The notes beneath the pieces were generated by a model. The model saw only the letters and a program-made list of their open reading frames with translations, had not been told where the DNA came from and did not search any database. A program made the translations under genes and the position numbers. This document shows positions 1-11,400 of a DNA stretch of 64,000 nt, one piece after another (position 1 is the stretch's first letter; each line of letters begins with the position of its first letter). The stretch is from Gadus chalcogrammus (lineage: Eukaryota > Chordata > Actinopteri > Gadiformes > Gadidae), in assembly GCF_026213295.1 (NCBI RefSeq), contig NC_079412.1, forward strand, positions 10,469,711 to 10,533,710, written 5' to 3'.

Positions 1-1
1 C

Positions 2-2269
2 ATGGTGGATTACGCCACACGGTACCCAGAGGCAGTTCCTCTACGGGCCGCCACCGCCAAGGCCGTGGCGAGGGAGCTAATGGTCTTATTCAGCCGGGTG
101 GGAATCGTCCGGGAGATCCTGACGGACCAGGGGTCCTGTTTTATGTCCCGGGTGTTGAAAGGCCTCACCAGTCTGTTACAGATCCGCCACCTCCGGACCT
201 CCGTCTACCATCCCCAAACCGATGGGTTGGTGGAGAGGTTTAACAAAACCCTGAAGTCCATGCTCAAAAAGGTCATGGAAGCCGATGGGAAGAATTGGGA
301 CCAGCTGCTTCCGCATGTCCTATTCGCCGTTCGAGAGGTGCCCCAGGCCTCCACGGGATTCTCGCCGTTCGAGCTCCTCTACGGCCGGCGACCAAGAGGG
401 CTGCTCGACATCGCCCGGGACGCCTGGGAGAGCCAACCATCACCCCACCGCACCGTTGTCGAGCATGTGGAGCAGATGCGCGGCCGGATGGCGCAGATCT
501 GGCCCGTGGTCCGGGAACACCTCGGTCGGGCCCAGCAAGCCCAAGCCCGGGTGTACAACCGAGGGGCCAAGCTCCGCACCTTCAACCCGGGGGACCAGGT
601 GCTGGTCCTCGTCCCGACTGCTGAGTGTAAGTTCCTGGCCAAATGGCAAGGCCCCTACGACGTCATCGACCGCGTCGGCGAAGTCAACTACCGGGTGCGG
701 CAACCAGGGAGGCGCAAGACCATCCAGGTCTACCACATCAACCTGCTGAAGCAGTGGCACCCACCAACAGCCCTGCGGGATCCAGCCCTCCTGTCCCTAT
801 CCGCCCAACTACCCCTGCCCGAGGTACCAGTGGGGGACCAGCTGAGCCCCAGCCAGTCCCAGGACCTGAAGGAAGTGGTCCTCCAGCACCTCGACGTCTT
901 CTCGGAGCGGCCCGGAAGGACCGCGACCGTCAGCCACGACATCAAGACGGAACCGGGAGTCAGAGTCCGACTCCGGCCCTACCGCATTCCGGAGGCCCGG
1001 CGGGCCGCCATCCGAGCGGAAGTCACCAGCATGCTGCAGATGGGGATCATCGAGGAGTCCCACAGCGCCTGGTCCAGCCCGGTGGTCCTGGTCCCCAAAC
1101 CGGACGGGTCGTACCGCTTCTGCAATGACTTCCGGAAGCTGAATGAAGTGTCGGCCTTCGACGCCTACCCCATGCCCCGCATAGACGAGCTAATAGAGCG
1201 GCTGGGGCCGGCCCGGTTCATTACCACCCTGGACCTGACGAAGGGGTACTGGCAGGTCCCTCTCACTCAGCGGGCCCGGGAGAAGACAGCATTTGCCACC
1301 CCCGACGGGCTGTACCAGTACACGGTCCTCCCGTTCGGGGTGCACGGGGCGCCCGCGACCTTCCAGCGCATGATGGACCGGGTCCTACGGGCCCACAGGG
1401 AATATGCCGCCGCCTACATAGACGACATCGTCATCCACAGCAGCACCTGGGACCGGCACCTACATCACCTCCGTGCCGTCCTGGGAGCGCTCCGAGCCGC
1501 CGGCCTCACGGCCAACCCTAAAAAGTGCCACCTGGGCCTCGAAGAGGCGTCCTACCTGGGCTACCGGGTGGGGAGGGGCAGCGTCAAACCGCAAGAGGAG
1601 AAGGTGCAGACCATCCAGACCTGGCCCCGGCCGAGGACGAAGAAGCAGGTGAAGTCGTTCCTGGGACTGGTGGGATATTACCAGCGCTTCATCCCGGCGT
1701 TCGCGACCCTGGCCAGCCCCCTCCACGAGTTGACGCGGAGGGCTCTGCCTGACCGGGTCGAGTGGACAGAGGAGGTCGACGAGGCGTTCTTGTCCCTCCG
1801 ACGGGCCCTCTGCACCGAGCCCCTCCTGATCACCCCGGACTTCAACCTCCCCTTCGTCGTCCACACCGACGCGTCCGAGGTGGGCCTGGGAGCGGTCTTA
1901 TCCCAGGTCCGGTCGGGCGAGGAGCACCCGGTGACCTACATCAGCCGGAAACTCCTGACCAGCGAGAAAGCCTACTCGACCGTAGAGAAGGAGGCGCTGG
2001 CTATAAAGTGGGCCGTGGAGAAGCTCCGCTATTACCTCCTCGGACGCACCTTCACCCTGGTCACAGACCACGCCCCCCTGAAGTGGATGGCCACGGCCAA
2101 GGACACCAACGCCCGGGTGACGCGCTGGTTCCTGGCCCTGCAGGACTACCACTTCCAGGTGGTCCACCGGCCCGGACGCGCACACGCCAACGCAGACGCA
2201 CTGTCCCGGAGGGACGCCTGCCTAGGCCTATGCCGGGCAGACCCCGACTTGCAGCTGAGGGGGGGGGTG
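2..2269 (+). mobile_element. Gmr1-like Ty3/gypsy pol (integrase - RT - RNase H), 5' truncated
   Basis: Open frame entering from the left edge. It starts at the first catalytic Asp of the integrase core (VDYATRYPEA), followed by the second Asp (LTDQGS) and the Glu (HPQTDGLVERFNKTL). An integrase C-terminal region ending near VYHINLLKQW comes next. Reverse transcriptase then follows with the YIDD catalytic box (bases about 1415-1430) and RNase H (VHTDASEVGLGAVLSQ, TDHAPLKW). Integrase ahead of RT is the reverse of normal Ty3/gypsy order and is the hallmark of the Gmr1 group. Gag, protease and the integrase zinc finger lie outside the window. The frame has no stop before the LTR and reads on into it to base 2677, so the pol terminator is either lost or lies in the LTR. 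The coding capacity looks intact over this part, suggesting a fairly recent copy. Confidence 0.93.
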
Positions 2270-2767
2270 TGTGGCAACCCCGATCCCACGGAGGAGTTCG
2301 AGCCCCGCCAGCGCCCTCTCCGCGGGCAGGTAGTCAGGGGGAGATATGTGCCGCTCGGCGCAGCGATGCGGGAGGGAGCATCGAGCGCACCCGCGCAATC
2401 ACGGAGATGCGGAGCACCCGGCGGAGCAAGGCAGCGGAGGGGACTTAACGGCCGCGTGGACACCAGTCAGGGAAACGCGACCGAACGGGAAAGACGCAGT
2501 GGGTGGAGATTACCCGAACCCCCGCTAATGCCAATACGCTTCCCCCCAGGACTAAGCCGCCGAAGACGCAGGGGATCGAGACCCCGCCCCCCGCAGCAGG
2601 ACCAGACCCGGCGCGGCGTCCTTTATTCCCCGACCAGGAAGAACCTGAGTTCACTCCTTTGTTCCTTTCTTGCATAAGTGGTTAACCAAATAAACGAACG
2701 TTAACCCACGCCTTGTTTGATCCATCTCCTCTGGAAACCTCAGCCGCCGACGATCGGGGTTGCCACA
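2270..2767 (+). repeat. 3' LTR of the Gmr1-like element
   Basis: The segment begins TGTGGCAACCCCGATC and ends with its exact inverse GATCGGGGTTGCCACA, a 16-bp terminal inverted repeat with the canonical TG...CA ends. A G-rich polypurine tract (AG then nine or so G) sits immediately before it, as expected for plus-strand priming. An AATAAA lies near 2687. Length is 498 bp. The 5' LTR is outside the window, so divergence between LTRs and the target-site duplication cannot be assessed. Confidence 0.9.
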
Positions 2768-2818
2768 GTATATGTTCTTTGTTCAGCCACACTTTTAAAT
2801 AAATATTTACCATCGTCT

Positions 2819-2824
2819 TTTAAT
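2819..2824 (-). promoter_or_regulatory. Candidate adrm1 polyadenylation signal ATTAAA
   Basis: On the minus strand ATTAAA lies about 66 bp past the adrm1 stop codon. A second candidate, AATAAA (plus-strand TTTATT near 2620), lies inside the retrotransposon LTR. Which one is used cannot be decided from sequence. Confidence 0.4.
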
Positions 2825-2889
2825 CCTAATGATGAAGTGGTAAAAGAAGCATAAATAAATAAATAAATAAATCAAGCAATAAAACACTT

Positions 2890-5800
2890 CTAGTCTAGGC
2901 TCATGTCTTCATCGTCATCCTTCTTGTCTTTGGCGTCTCCGTCTTCGGTCGACTTGATCTCAGTCTCCATGGCTTTGGCAAAAGCCTCCACATCTGAGGA
3001 GATCCCACAAAAGATACATTTGAGCAATTATCATACTGCATTCTGTCCGATAGACTTACGATCATGGAAAGCGATCCCCAAGTCAGTTTATTTTGAAGTG
3101 CCTTTTTTAAACGGCATTTTAGAAACAAAGATCAGCTCGTTTGACCAGTTTGTTCCCTCCCCATCGTTTCTGAACAGTCCAGTATATTCCTAAAAGGCCA
3201 CATGCGGTCACAAGGTATGTGGACAAAACACTGACCTCCTTTGTTGGCAGCATCAACAGCCTCGGCAGGCAGGCCAAACTGGTTCATGAGAGGCCCCAGC
3301 TGCCCCGACGCCAGGGCGCTGCTGAACATGCTCATAGCCTGCAGAAAGCACCGGCAGAACGGAGGGTTTGTGCACCGTATTTGGAAAGGCAGCCCTGTGT
3401 TTATTAACTTGGTTGACTCAACGAACCTGAATACATGTGTGCAAACATAGAAACAGGTCCATTCTCTCTGGACATTGTTCTGATGATGTGACTGTGAGGT
3501 GACCTTGTGCTGTACCTGCTGAAACTGTGGTGAGCTGATGGTGTGGCTGAGCTCCTCGCTGCTCTGCGGGAGAGACTCCCCAGATGGCAGGTAGGGTGTC
3601 AGCCTCTGCTGCACCTCCGCGTTGGCCAGGATGGGAGCCATGATCTCGGGTGTCAGGACGCTGGCCAGATCCACTGCGAGACAAGCACACCATTGACCCG
3701 GTCGTTACCGTCAACTCCAGAGGAACTGAACTGAACTCCCACTCCCCTCCTCCTTATTAAACCGATTTTTTTAAATCATTCATTCAGCCCAACTGAATGA
3801 ACGTACTAACTATAGAATATAGTTGACACAATGCATAACATGTCTATAACTTTAATACCACCACGGAGCTGCCTTTGTTCCCCACATGCTCCTCAGCGCT
3901 CTCCTCACCCCCTTGACCCCCAGCCGGTACGTTCATGGTGGCCAGGATGCTCTGCAGGTCGCTGAGCTGGATGGGCTGCGTGGGGCTGGCCGCCCCCGCC
4001 GCCGCCAGGGCGGGGCCCACCGGGGTGGTGGGGCTGCTGTCGGTGGGGGAGGCGGCCGAGGTGGCCGACGGGGTGACGGGGGTGCTGGGCGCCTGGGCCG
4101 AGCCCAGCCGGGTGGCAGCGGCGGCGGCGGCGGCTGCGGTGGAGGCCGGGGTGACCAGGGAGGAGGGGCTGAGGGGGGGGGGAAAGGGGCGTGGTCAGTG
4201 CGTGGTCAGCGGCCCGCCTTGACGACGTTCAGTCAGTCAGCTGCAGGCGGCAATCAGAGGAGCCGTCGTTCCTAGTTCATAGTTTACAGGCCGAGGGCGT
4301 CAGGGGGGTGATAGACGATGGGTAGACACAGTACCTTGTGGAGGAGTTGCTTGCTGCGGAAGCACTGCTGCCCAAGAGGCTGGCCAGGCCCGGTCCGGCC
4401 AGCGCACCAAGACCACCTGCGTGAGCCGTTCAGAAACACATGTTAGCTTCCCGACGAAGTCACTAATCTGAGTCCTGGTCCACTGCTCACAGGGGCCGTG
4501 TGCACACGGTTCAGTCAGGTTGCAACGCACCGAGGCCCCCCAGTCCGGTGGGTCCGATCAGCTGCATCAGCTGGTTGTGGCTCATGTTCCCCAGGAGGCT
4601 CTGCAGGCCGCCTTCCCCTTTGAATGGAAAGACAGCGCGTTGAAATACGACTCTTTCTTTACAACACTATAGAAGTGCTCAGCAGTCAGTCATTGAAGCC
4701 GCTCCCCCCCCCCCCCCCCCCCCGTGTCTTTACCTCCGAGGGCAGACAGGTCGTGTCCTCCGCTGCCGCCGCTGCCCAGGGCCCCGGGCATCGGGGGGTT
4801 GTTCAGGTACTCGTTCACCTTGCGACAGTGCTCCTCGTCTTTATCAGACTTGGGCTCCTGACGTGTGGAAGACGAGAGGAAACCTTGAGCCAGTTGGGAC
4901 GATGTAGGTTGGACTAATCCGATATGGCGCCTCACTTATTAGTGAACGTCCTCATGGAAGTCTTTTTTTAATATTTGTTTTAAATTTCTGGAATATGGTT
5001 TATTTCAAAAGGCATGGATTTGTGTTTGTTTTTTATTTTTATTTTATTCTGGACAAATGACCGAATTATAAATAAATATTGTTTTCCTTCAAACCAGACA
5101 CTGGGACTGCATTGTGTCTTTAAAGTTTTGACGATGAATTAATAAGCTCCCACACTTGTAAATGCATTTTAGATGGTTAATCAACTATGTAAAAGGATAT
5201 CATGCACAAATTGCAATGATGCAACGGTCTCCTGTGTAAATGTACCAACCAGAAGGTGGTTTAGCAGACTGGGCCTTATTCACAGGTCTCTCCCTGGAGA
5301 GGCCCATGAAGCACAAAAGCAAACCAGGAGACGCTGAATATACCATCATAGCCACCTGATCATTAAAACACATTCAAACTAAATCATGGCTGTAGCAAAA
5401 ACACCATCAGAGCCACCATTGCATCACAACAGATATACACACAGACAAATATGTTTCAGTGTATCCTCAACCCTCGTCAGTACTGTAGTTTAATATATTA
5501 CGTATTCTTACAGACTACGTTCATAGTTCACCTCATTAATCGTCAACATTTCTTAGTGGTTTAATGTTTGTATGACTACTATGGGAGTCAGTAGTCCATG
5601 GAGCCACATACCTGAATCCAGAAGAACAGTCTCTTGGATCCAGCTTTGAACTTCAACACATACACCCTTCCTGTAGTGCACTGGCTCACCCGCTTGAACT
5701 CACAGTCATCAGGGAAGATGATGAGGTCCTACATATCAACACACGGGAGATGCTTAACAGTCTTTACTAACAGACAGGAACTGAGAGGATGGGACTGATT

Positions 5801-6037
5801 ACATGAGACAGTACTTTTCCCACATACATCATCCACGTTCCCGGTTGTCCGGTCCTTCCAGCAGAAATGGATCAGGGAGTCATCAGTCTGCTGGATGTAG
5901 ACCTGGCCCTTCCTCTTATCGGGGGTCACTGTGCTGCCCTTCATGGTCATTTTACCGGCCCGGAACTCGACCAGGTACTTGCTGGAGGATCCACGGGAGC
6001 CGGACACCAGGCTGGGGAACAGGGCTCCGGAGGCCAT
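2890..6037 (-). CDS. adrm1: Proteasomal ubiquitin receptor ADRM1/Rpn13
   Basis: Nine coding exons join in frame to 414 residues (human ADRM1 is 407): 5828-6037, 5612-5728, 4734-4857, 4531-4617, 4335-4416, 3909-4168, 3516-3673, 3236-3338 and 2890-2993, all with GT/AG borders. The N-terminal Pru domain (exons 1-4) shows [18 protein letters not shown] and [11 protein letters not shown]; it binds ubiquitin and docks on the proteasome base subunit Rpn2. An Ala/Ser/Thr/Pro-rich linker (exons 5-7, GC-rich) follows. The C-terminal DEUBAD domain ([41 protein letters not shown]) recruits the deubiquitinase UCHL5. The end is acidic (DEDMSLD), as in mammals. The start [10 protein letters not shown] is preceded by a splice acceptor 9 bases upstream, so a noncoding first exon is likely. 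No breaks were seen. Confidence 0.96.
4701..4723. repeat. Poly-C tract in adrm1 intron
   Basis: A run of about 19 C residues lies just downstream of the adrm1 exon ending at 4734 (minus strand poly-G beginning some ten bases into the intron). Length is uncertain because such runs are error-prone. Confidence 0.8.
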
Positions 6038-8427
6038 GGCGATGACTGGGGTGACATGGGAGACAAACAGGGAGATGTCAGGCATTTCACAGGCATCAAG
6101 GCCAATGGGGATGGGTTGTTGACATGCATATAGGGAAAGAGGATGTTATTTCCATATAAAGGCTATCTTCTTGACACAGTATGGCTATGTATTTTCAATA
6201 TACATCACAGTTACACGCTGATAAATGCATCAATGATATGGGAAAAGGGTAGAAAATGGTATCATTCTTGATTGTCTATATTATTATACGTAACTGTTAA
6301 ACGTACAAATAGCAAGAGCTATTGGATGGGATGAGCAGCCGCACGTCGCTCTGATGACAGTGCATCATGTAGCATAGCTAACGTCTGAGGTTACGTTCAT
6401 TCTAATTCTACATTTCTTTGGCGTCCGTATATGTAACAGATATGTAGCATTCAACTTATTTTATTCAGCATATAGGGTAACATTTATTTGAGAGCGTTGT
6501 ACTTACATGTATTGCAGTAATATCAGCAGATGCGAAATGGTAAACCCAGACCACCACAGCAACTACGATTGGCTGACTGTTACTACTGCTTCATTGTGGT
6601 TGGTCGAGATTCACGTCACTTCGGGAATCCTGCGTGTACGGTAGAGAGCTCAGACAACATGTCTTGTATTCGTCAGAAAAATAGAACTTACTAGTAATGT
6701 TATATTGAATATTTATTATAGAAAAAACTATTTGTTATTGAATAAATTACAAATAACCTAAAAAAGGTATTGTCAAAGAAAAGGATGAACATCACCGATC
6801 AATAAAAACTTCAATCATTCATAATAGTTGACGATTTATTACTAATGTTTGTGGTCGCATAATGTCTACAACAGTAGTGGTAGGTAGACACTTAGTACTA
6901 TGCTTGGTATTGTGTATTCATTGTGTCGTAAAAGCAAGATGTACATTGTAAACAGATCAAAATCAATGCCAGTTACAACCATGGGTCAAAACATACCAAG
7001 AGCATGGAAGCAAGGGACTTCCACCATTGAATTGTTACTGTCAATGTATAGCATCTGATGCCTGGGGGGAAGGGGTAGCGTTAGGGTCTCATGTGCAGTT
7101 CAATGCAGAATTAGAGTGCTTGGAACCCACCACTGACGAAACATATGCAAGTATTACTTAGGTATCATGTCAACAATCCTTTCAACAGGTGCATTCCTTG
7201 TACACACACATCAGATACTACTAGTATATTAAAGAGGGGGGTGTTAGCTCATTTTCACATTTCAGAAGGTGAAACTGAATAAATTGCATCTTTGCATAGG
7301 TAGGTGGTATCTAATGGCCTTCTCTGCCACCTGCCATTGTCAACAATGGCAAAGCTTATTGTATCGGTTGTTGGAATACAGATCAATGATGCCAACGGAA
7401 ATTCAGTAAAACTGAGAGGTCATTTAGAGGCTGATGACCGAAAGATTGATTGTGCCTTTGAAAAACATGAACAGAAACCTGCCCTAAAAATGTTACAGTG
7501 TTGCACGGTCTACATGTAAAAACACCTAAAATAAAACGCATGTCAATTATACACACAATTTCCACAGTATTTCTCTTTATATCCTACTGGTATCGGACTG
7601 GCAATATCAATAAGCTCTGAGCTGTGTCCTTATGTGGTCGAACAACATCACACATTCTTGTACAGCTGATGGTTCAGTGGGGACCATCCTTTGAGTTCTA
7701 TGGCTTTGAGTTGTGTAAGAAACCGTCTCGGTTAGCATGCATTCGACACATGTTACAGATGACAATAAATCTTCATAACATTGTAAGCAGCTTTAGTATC
7801 TAGTTTCTCTACTCACAGAACATAATCACACGTGAACGATAGAGGGATGGTTTAGTGCACTTCCAACTAAATGAGATCATCCATTTTGATAGCTATATTA
7901 TAAAAAAAGTACCAGCCACATGTAAATGGCACCTGATATTTGCATGTACCTCACCAGTAATGTGTGCCATATCTACATGATGGGAGTGAGGTCAGACTAC
8001 ATATCTCTGATCATTGAACCATGTCTGTTTCCAGTATAGCCGCTACACCAGGTATCACACAAGGACTTCCCAGATCCCTAATTGGAGATGGATCTTTGAG
8101 ATGGGTAGAACAGGACAGTCTCTGCCGAATCCTAGTCAGGGCACACAGCGAATGGCTGACGTTAAGTCAACCAAGTAAACTCTAAAATAGTCGCCCTGTG
8201 CTACTTCATGTGGAACTGCATATGTCAGAGCTCTGCCTGACACGATCCGAGCTCACGACTTTAACACATTCTAGCAGAGAGAGAAAAGAAACAGGGAATA
8301 AACAATATTGGCAGTAAAAGTGAACGTTTCAACATCACAGAGGTTTGAAAATTCGATGAGAGATAAAAATCACTTATATCAGGTAGGAGCAGGAGAATGC
8401 CAGAGGACGAGTCAGGAGCCGCTTGTG
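6038..8427. other. Intergenic: adrm1 promoter side and osbpl2 3' region
   Basis: No coding exon was recognised. The part near 6500-6660 is the likely adrm1 promoter; it contains CCAAT-type motifs (GATTGGCTG near 6567, TGTGGTTGG near 6594). From about 7000 to 8427 the DNA is AT-rich and probably includes the osbpl2 3' untranslated region on the minus strand. Short open frames at 7304-7519 and 8308-8622 resemble no family I know; the second overlaps the last osbpl2 exon on the opposite strand. Confidence 0.5.
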
Positions 8428-11400
8428 TCAATAAATGTTGGGACTATCCACAAAGTTACGCTCAAAGTAACCACCGCTGTAGAGCCAGTCCTCGGCTCCT
8501 GTGTAAGGGTTTGTTTTTGTCTGAAACCACCTGGATGGAAACCAAACGACACAGAATTAGGAATGATTATGAACACCATTGTGGCGAACTGTGAATACTG
8601 GTTCCAGCTCGACGACTACTGAATCAACTGACGGCTACATAACTACCAAGGAGATGCCAGGATATTGGTTAATTGCTGTATACCTTATGAACAGGTATAT
8701 TTCCTGATGTTCTTTAAATATATACTTCTCATTTGCGGCAGATGCTTATCAAGCTTCTAATAGAAACCCAGCTATCAGAACCCCATTCTGATGCCCCCTC
8801 CTGGGTGACATGGTAGTCAACTATGGCGACACATTAGTGCCATAATTCACTTATGTGATAAAAGATGCATTCGGGCGTATTATATTATTCCACACGCGTA
8901 GATATTAACTGCGAGCGTGCAAATGATCTCTGCGCGCGCATAACAGCCTCTCGCGCGCGCTAATTACCTGCGTGCGCGGGATAACCCAATAGCGATAGCC
9001 TTTAAAGGCTGCGCCTATACTCATAGAATCTAGAGTTACAATAAGTAACTATCGTTTCAGCCATTTACTGTACAATTCAGAATTGAATGTGAGGAGGGCT
9101 GTCAATCAAATATCGCGCTTCAGAAACGGCAAATCATAGGAAAGCCCGCCCTGCCTTGGTTCCCTCCCCCATAGTGCCAAAATTAAATTCGAGCGAGAGC
9201 GTAAAAACATCTTTCGCGAGAGGCTGTTTTGCGCGCGCTGAGGTAATCTGCGCGCGCGAGAGGCTGTTTTGCGCGCGCAGAGATCATTTGCGCGCTCGCA
9301 GTTAATATCTACGCGTGTGGAATAATATAATACGCCCGAATGCATCGTTTATCACATTAGTGAATTATGGCACTAATGTGTCACCATAGTCAACAGACTC
9401 CTTATGTGGAATGTAACGTGATCCTCTGCAGAACAGACCTGGTGGACCACTCTTCTTCCTCTTTGGAGCGCTCCTTGCGGGCGGCTCTCTGCTTGTCTTC
9501 AAGCCGCTCCTTTTCAGTCATTGCTCCATCTGAAGGCAGAAAAATGGAAAAATGAACACTGAACTATTAAAGGATACAATGGACCCCATGGTGGTGCATG
9601 CATTACGATGTCGTCGCAACTGAATGAGAATATAGTTCAAAGTGACACACTGTGTGTGTGTGTTTTTACCCAAGTCTCCGTCCTCCATAGCCTTAAGGTC
9701 TGGCCGCAGACGGCAGTCGGTTGGGGCTAGAAGCCCCTCCATGCCCGGCTCCATCTCATTCAGGGTCAGGGCGAAGCTGGTGAAGTTGTACATCTACACA
9801 GAAACAAATTAACGTTTGTCATTTGGACAGTTTTTAAATGGGCTGAGGCTGTACCAGTTATGACCCTTACTATCCACCATAACAAAGCCACAAGGTAAAC
9901 AAGGGACAGAAGCTGTAAAAACTCTGAAGCTGCAGAGGTCAGCTGATGAAAAACTGAAAAGGGGAAGTAAGAATCACCCATCCAAGTGATTTAAGATAAT
10001 TTCCGATATATGGGAAAACTCAATGTTGCCTTATATTTGAAACCGAGTCATGTAACTTAATAACAATTTCACTACACAACAGTTGTTACATTTGATCTAC
10101 GCTGCCTGTATTCAGATGAAAAGTAACTGATATTTTGTTTAGGGCAGAGCATGTTTGATCAAACAATTACCGGTAAATGTTACTTAAAAAGTTCCCTTCC
10201 ATTAGTATCGATGCATTTCACCTTTTCCGAGTGTGGTGGTCGCGGTGTAATCTTCCACAGTAAGGCACTTCCTGGAATCACAGTCACAGTTTCTTGCAGA
10301 TCCGGCATATCATCTGCTTCGTCCCCTTCTGCACAGGTCTCCTAAAAGGACCACAGGTACACAACACCCAGCAGTCAGACCGGTACAGAGCAGCACTCAC
10401 CTGCTGCTACAAAAGAAAACGTGTGATGAACGTTGCCACAGACTCAAGTCTCAATCAACGATGCAATGGCCAACGCCAGGCATCGTGGATTGGCTGCGGG
10501 CAATGAAACAATCGTACACTACACTCAGGAACACGGACTAGGAAGAAGACAACAGCAGTGGCACACTACAAATCATAACATATCAAATGTTATTTGACCT
10601 TACCTTCCACTAACGCCACTGCACGGAGTCGTGGAAGAAAAAGATAATGTTGCAGAAATGTGTAACGTTAATTGAGTCTTTTCTTTGAGAGCCCGCAGTA
10701 AAACACAAAATGATATTTGCATTATGTCCATGTAAAAACCTGATTGATTAGTAGCCCTGAGGTCTGTTCAAATGTGTGAGTAGAGTTTAAATGGGCTATG
10801 AAGGACAGCTCCTCCCACCTGCTTCTGCTTTTTGGAAATGCCCCCGGCCTTCTTCTCTGCCTTCTTGTTGGAGTCGTAGACCTTGGAGTCAACACTGTAC
10901 ATGCACTCTGTCCACTTTCCGTAGATCACGCGGTGTTTCTTCTTACTGAAGACAAAACAGCAAGGTCATGAAGACATTAGCTCACAACTAATCTAGCACA
11001 GCTGTATACATTGCATGCGCCGAGAACTAGTGCTATGCTCTCACCTCTTGTCTTGGATATAGCCTTCCACTTTGTGCAGCTCTTTACCGAACATGCCACA
11101 TGGTTTGAAGTTCAGGACGCACTTGTCGCCCGTACTGACAAATCAGATGCAAAACAAGCAATCAAATAAAGAAAAAGGATGTTGCCGCATTACAATACTG
11201 CATTACATTAGATCCTACCTGTGGTTGAGTATCTCTACTGTTCCATATTGCTCGATCCAGAGCTTTCCCAAGATGATGTTATGAACACAACACATGGGGT
11301 TTGTCCAGGTGTATGCCTCCTTATGCCTGGAAGAAGCTCACACAAGAGACCCAGTGCTCAGCTAAACAGCGATTCATGGTAACAAGACAACCATCAGTGT

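Noticed and set aside
643..2448. Multiple other-frame open frames across the Gmr1-like pol
   Set aside because: Shadows caused by high GC content; the integrase-RT-RNase H frame accounts for the coding signal.
3886..4275. Gly-rich plus-strand frames opposite adrm1
   Set aside because: Antisense shadow of the Ala/Thr/Pro-rich adrm1 linker exon (3909-4168).
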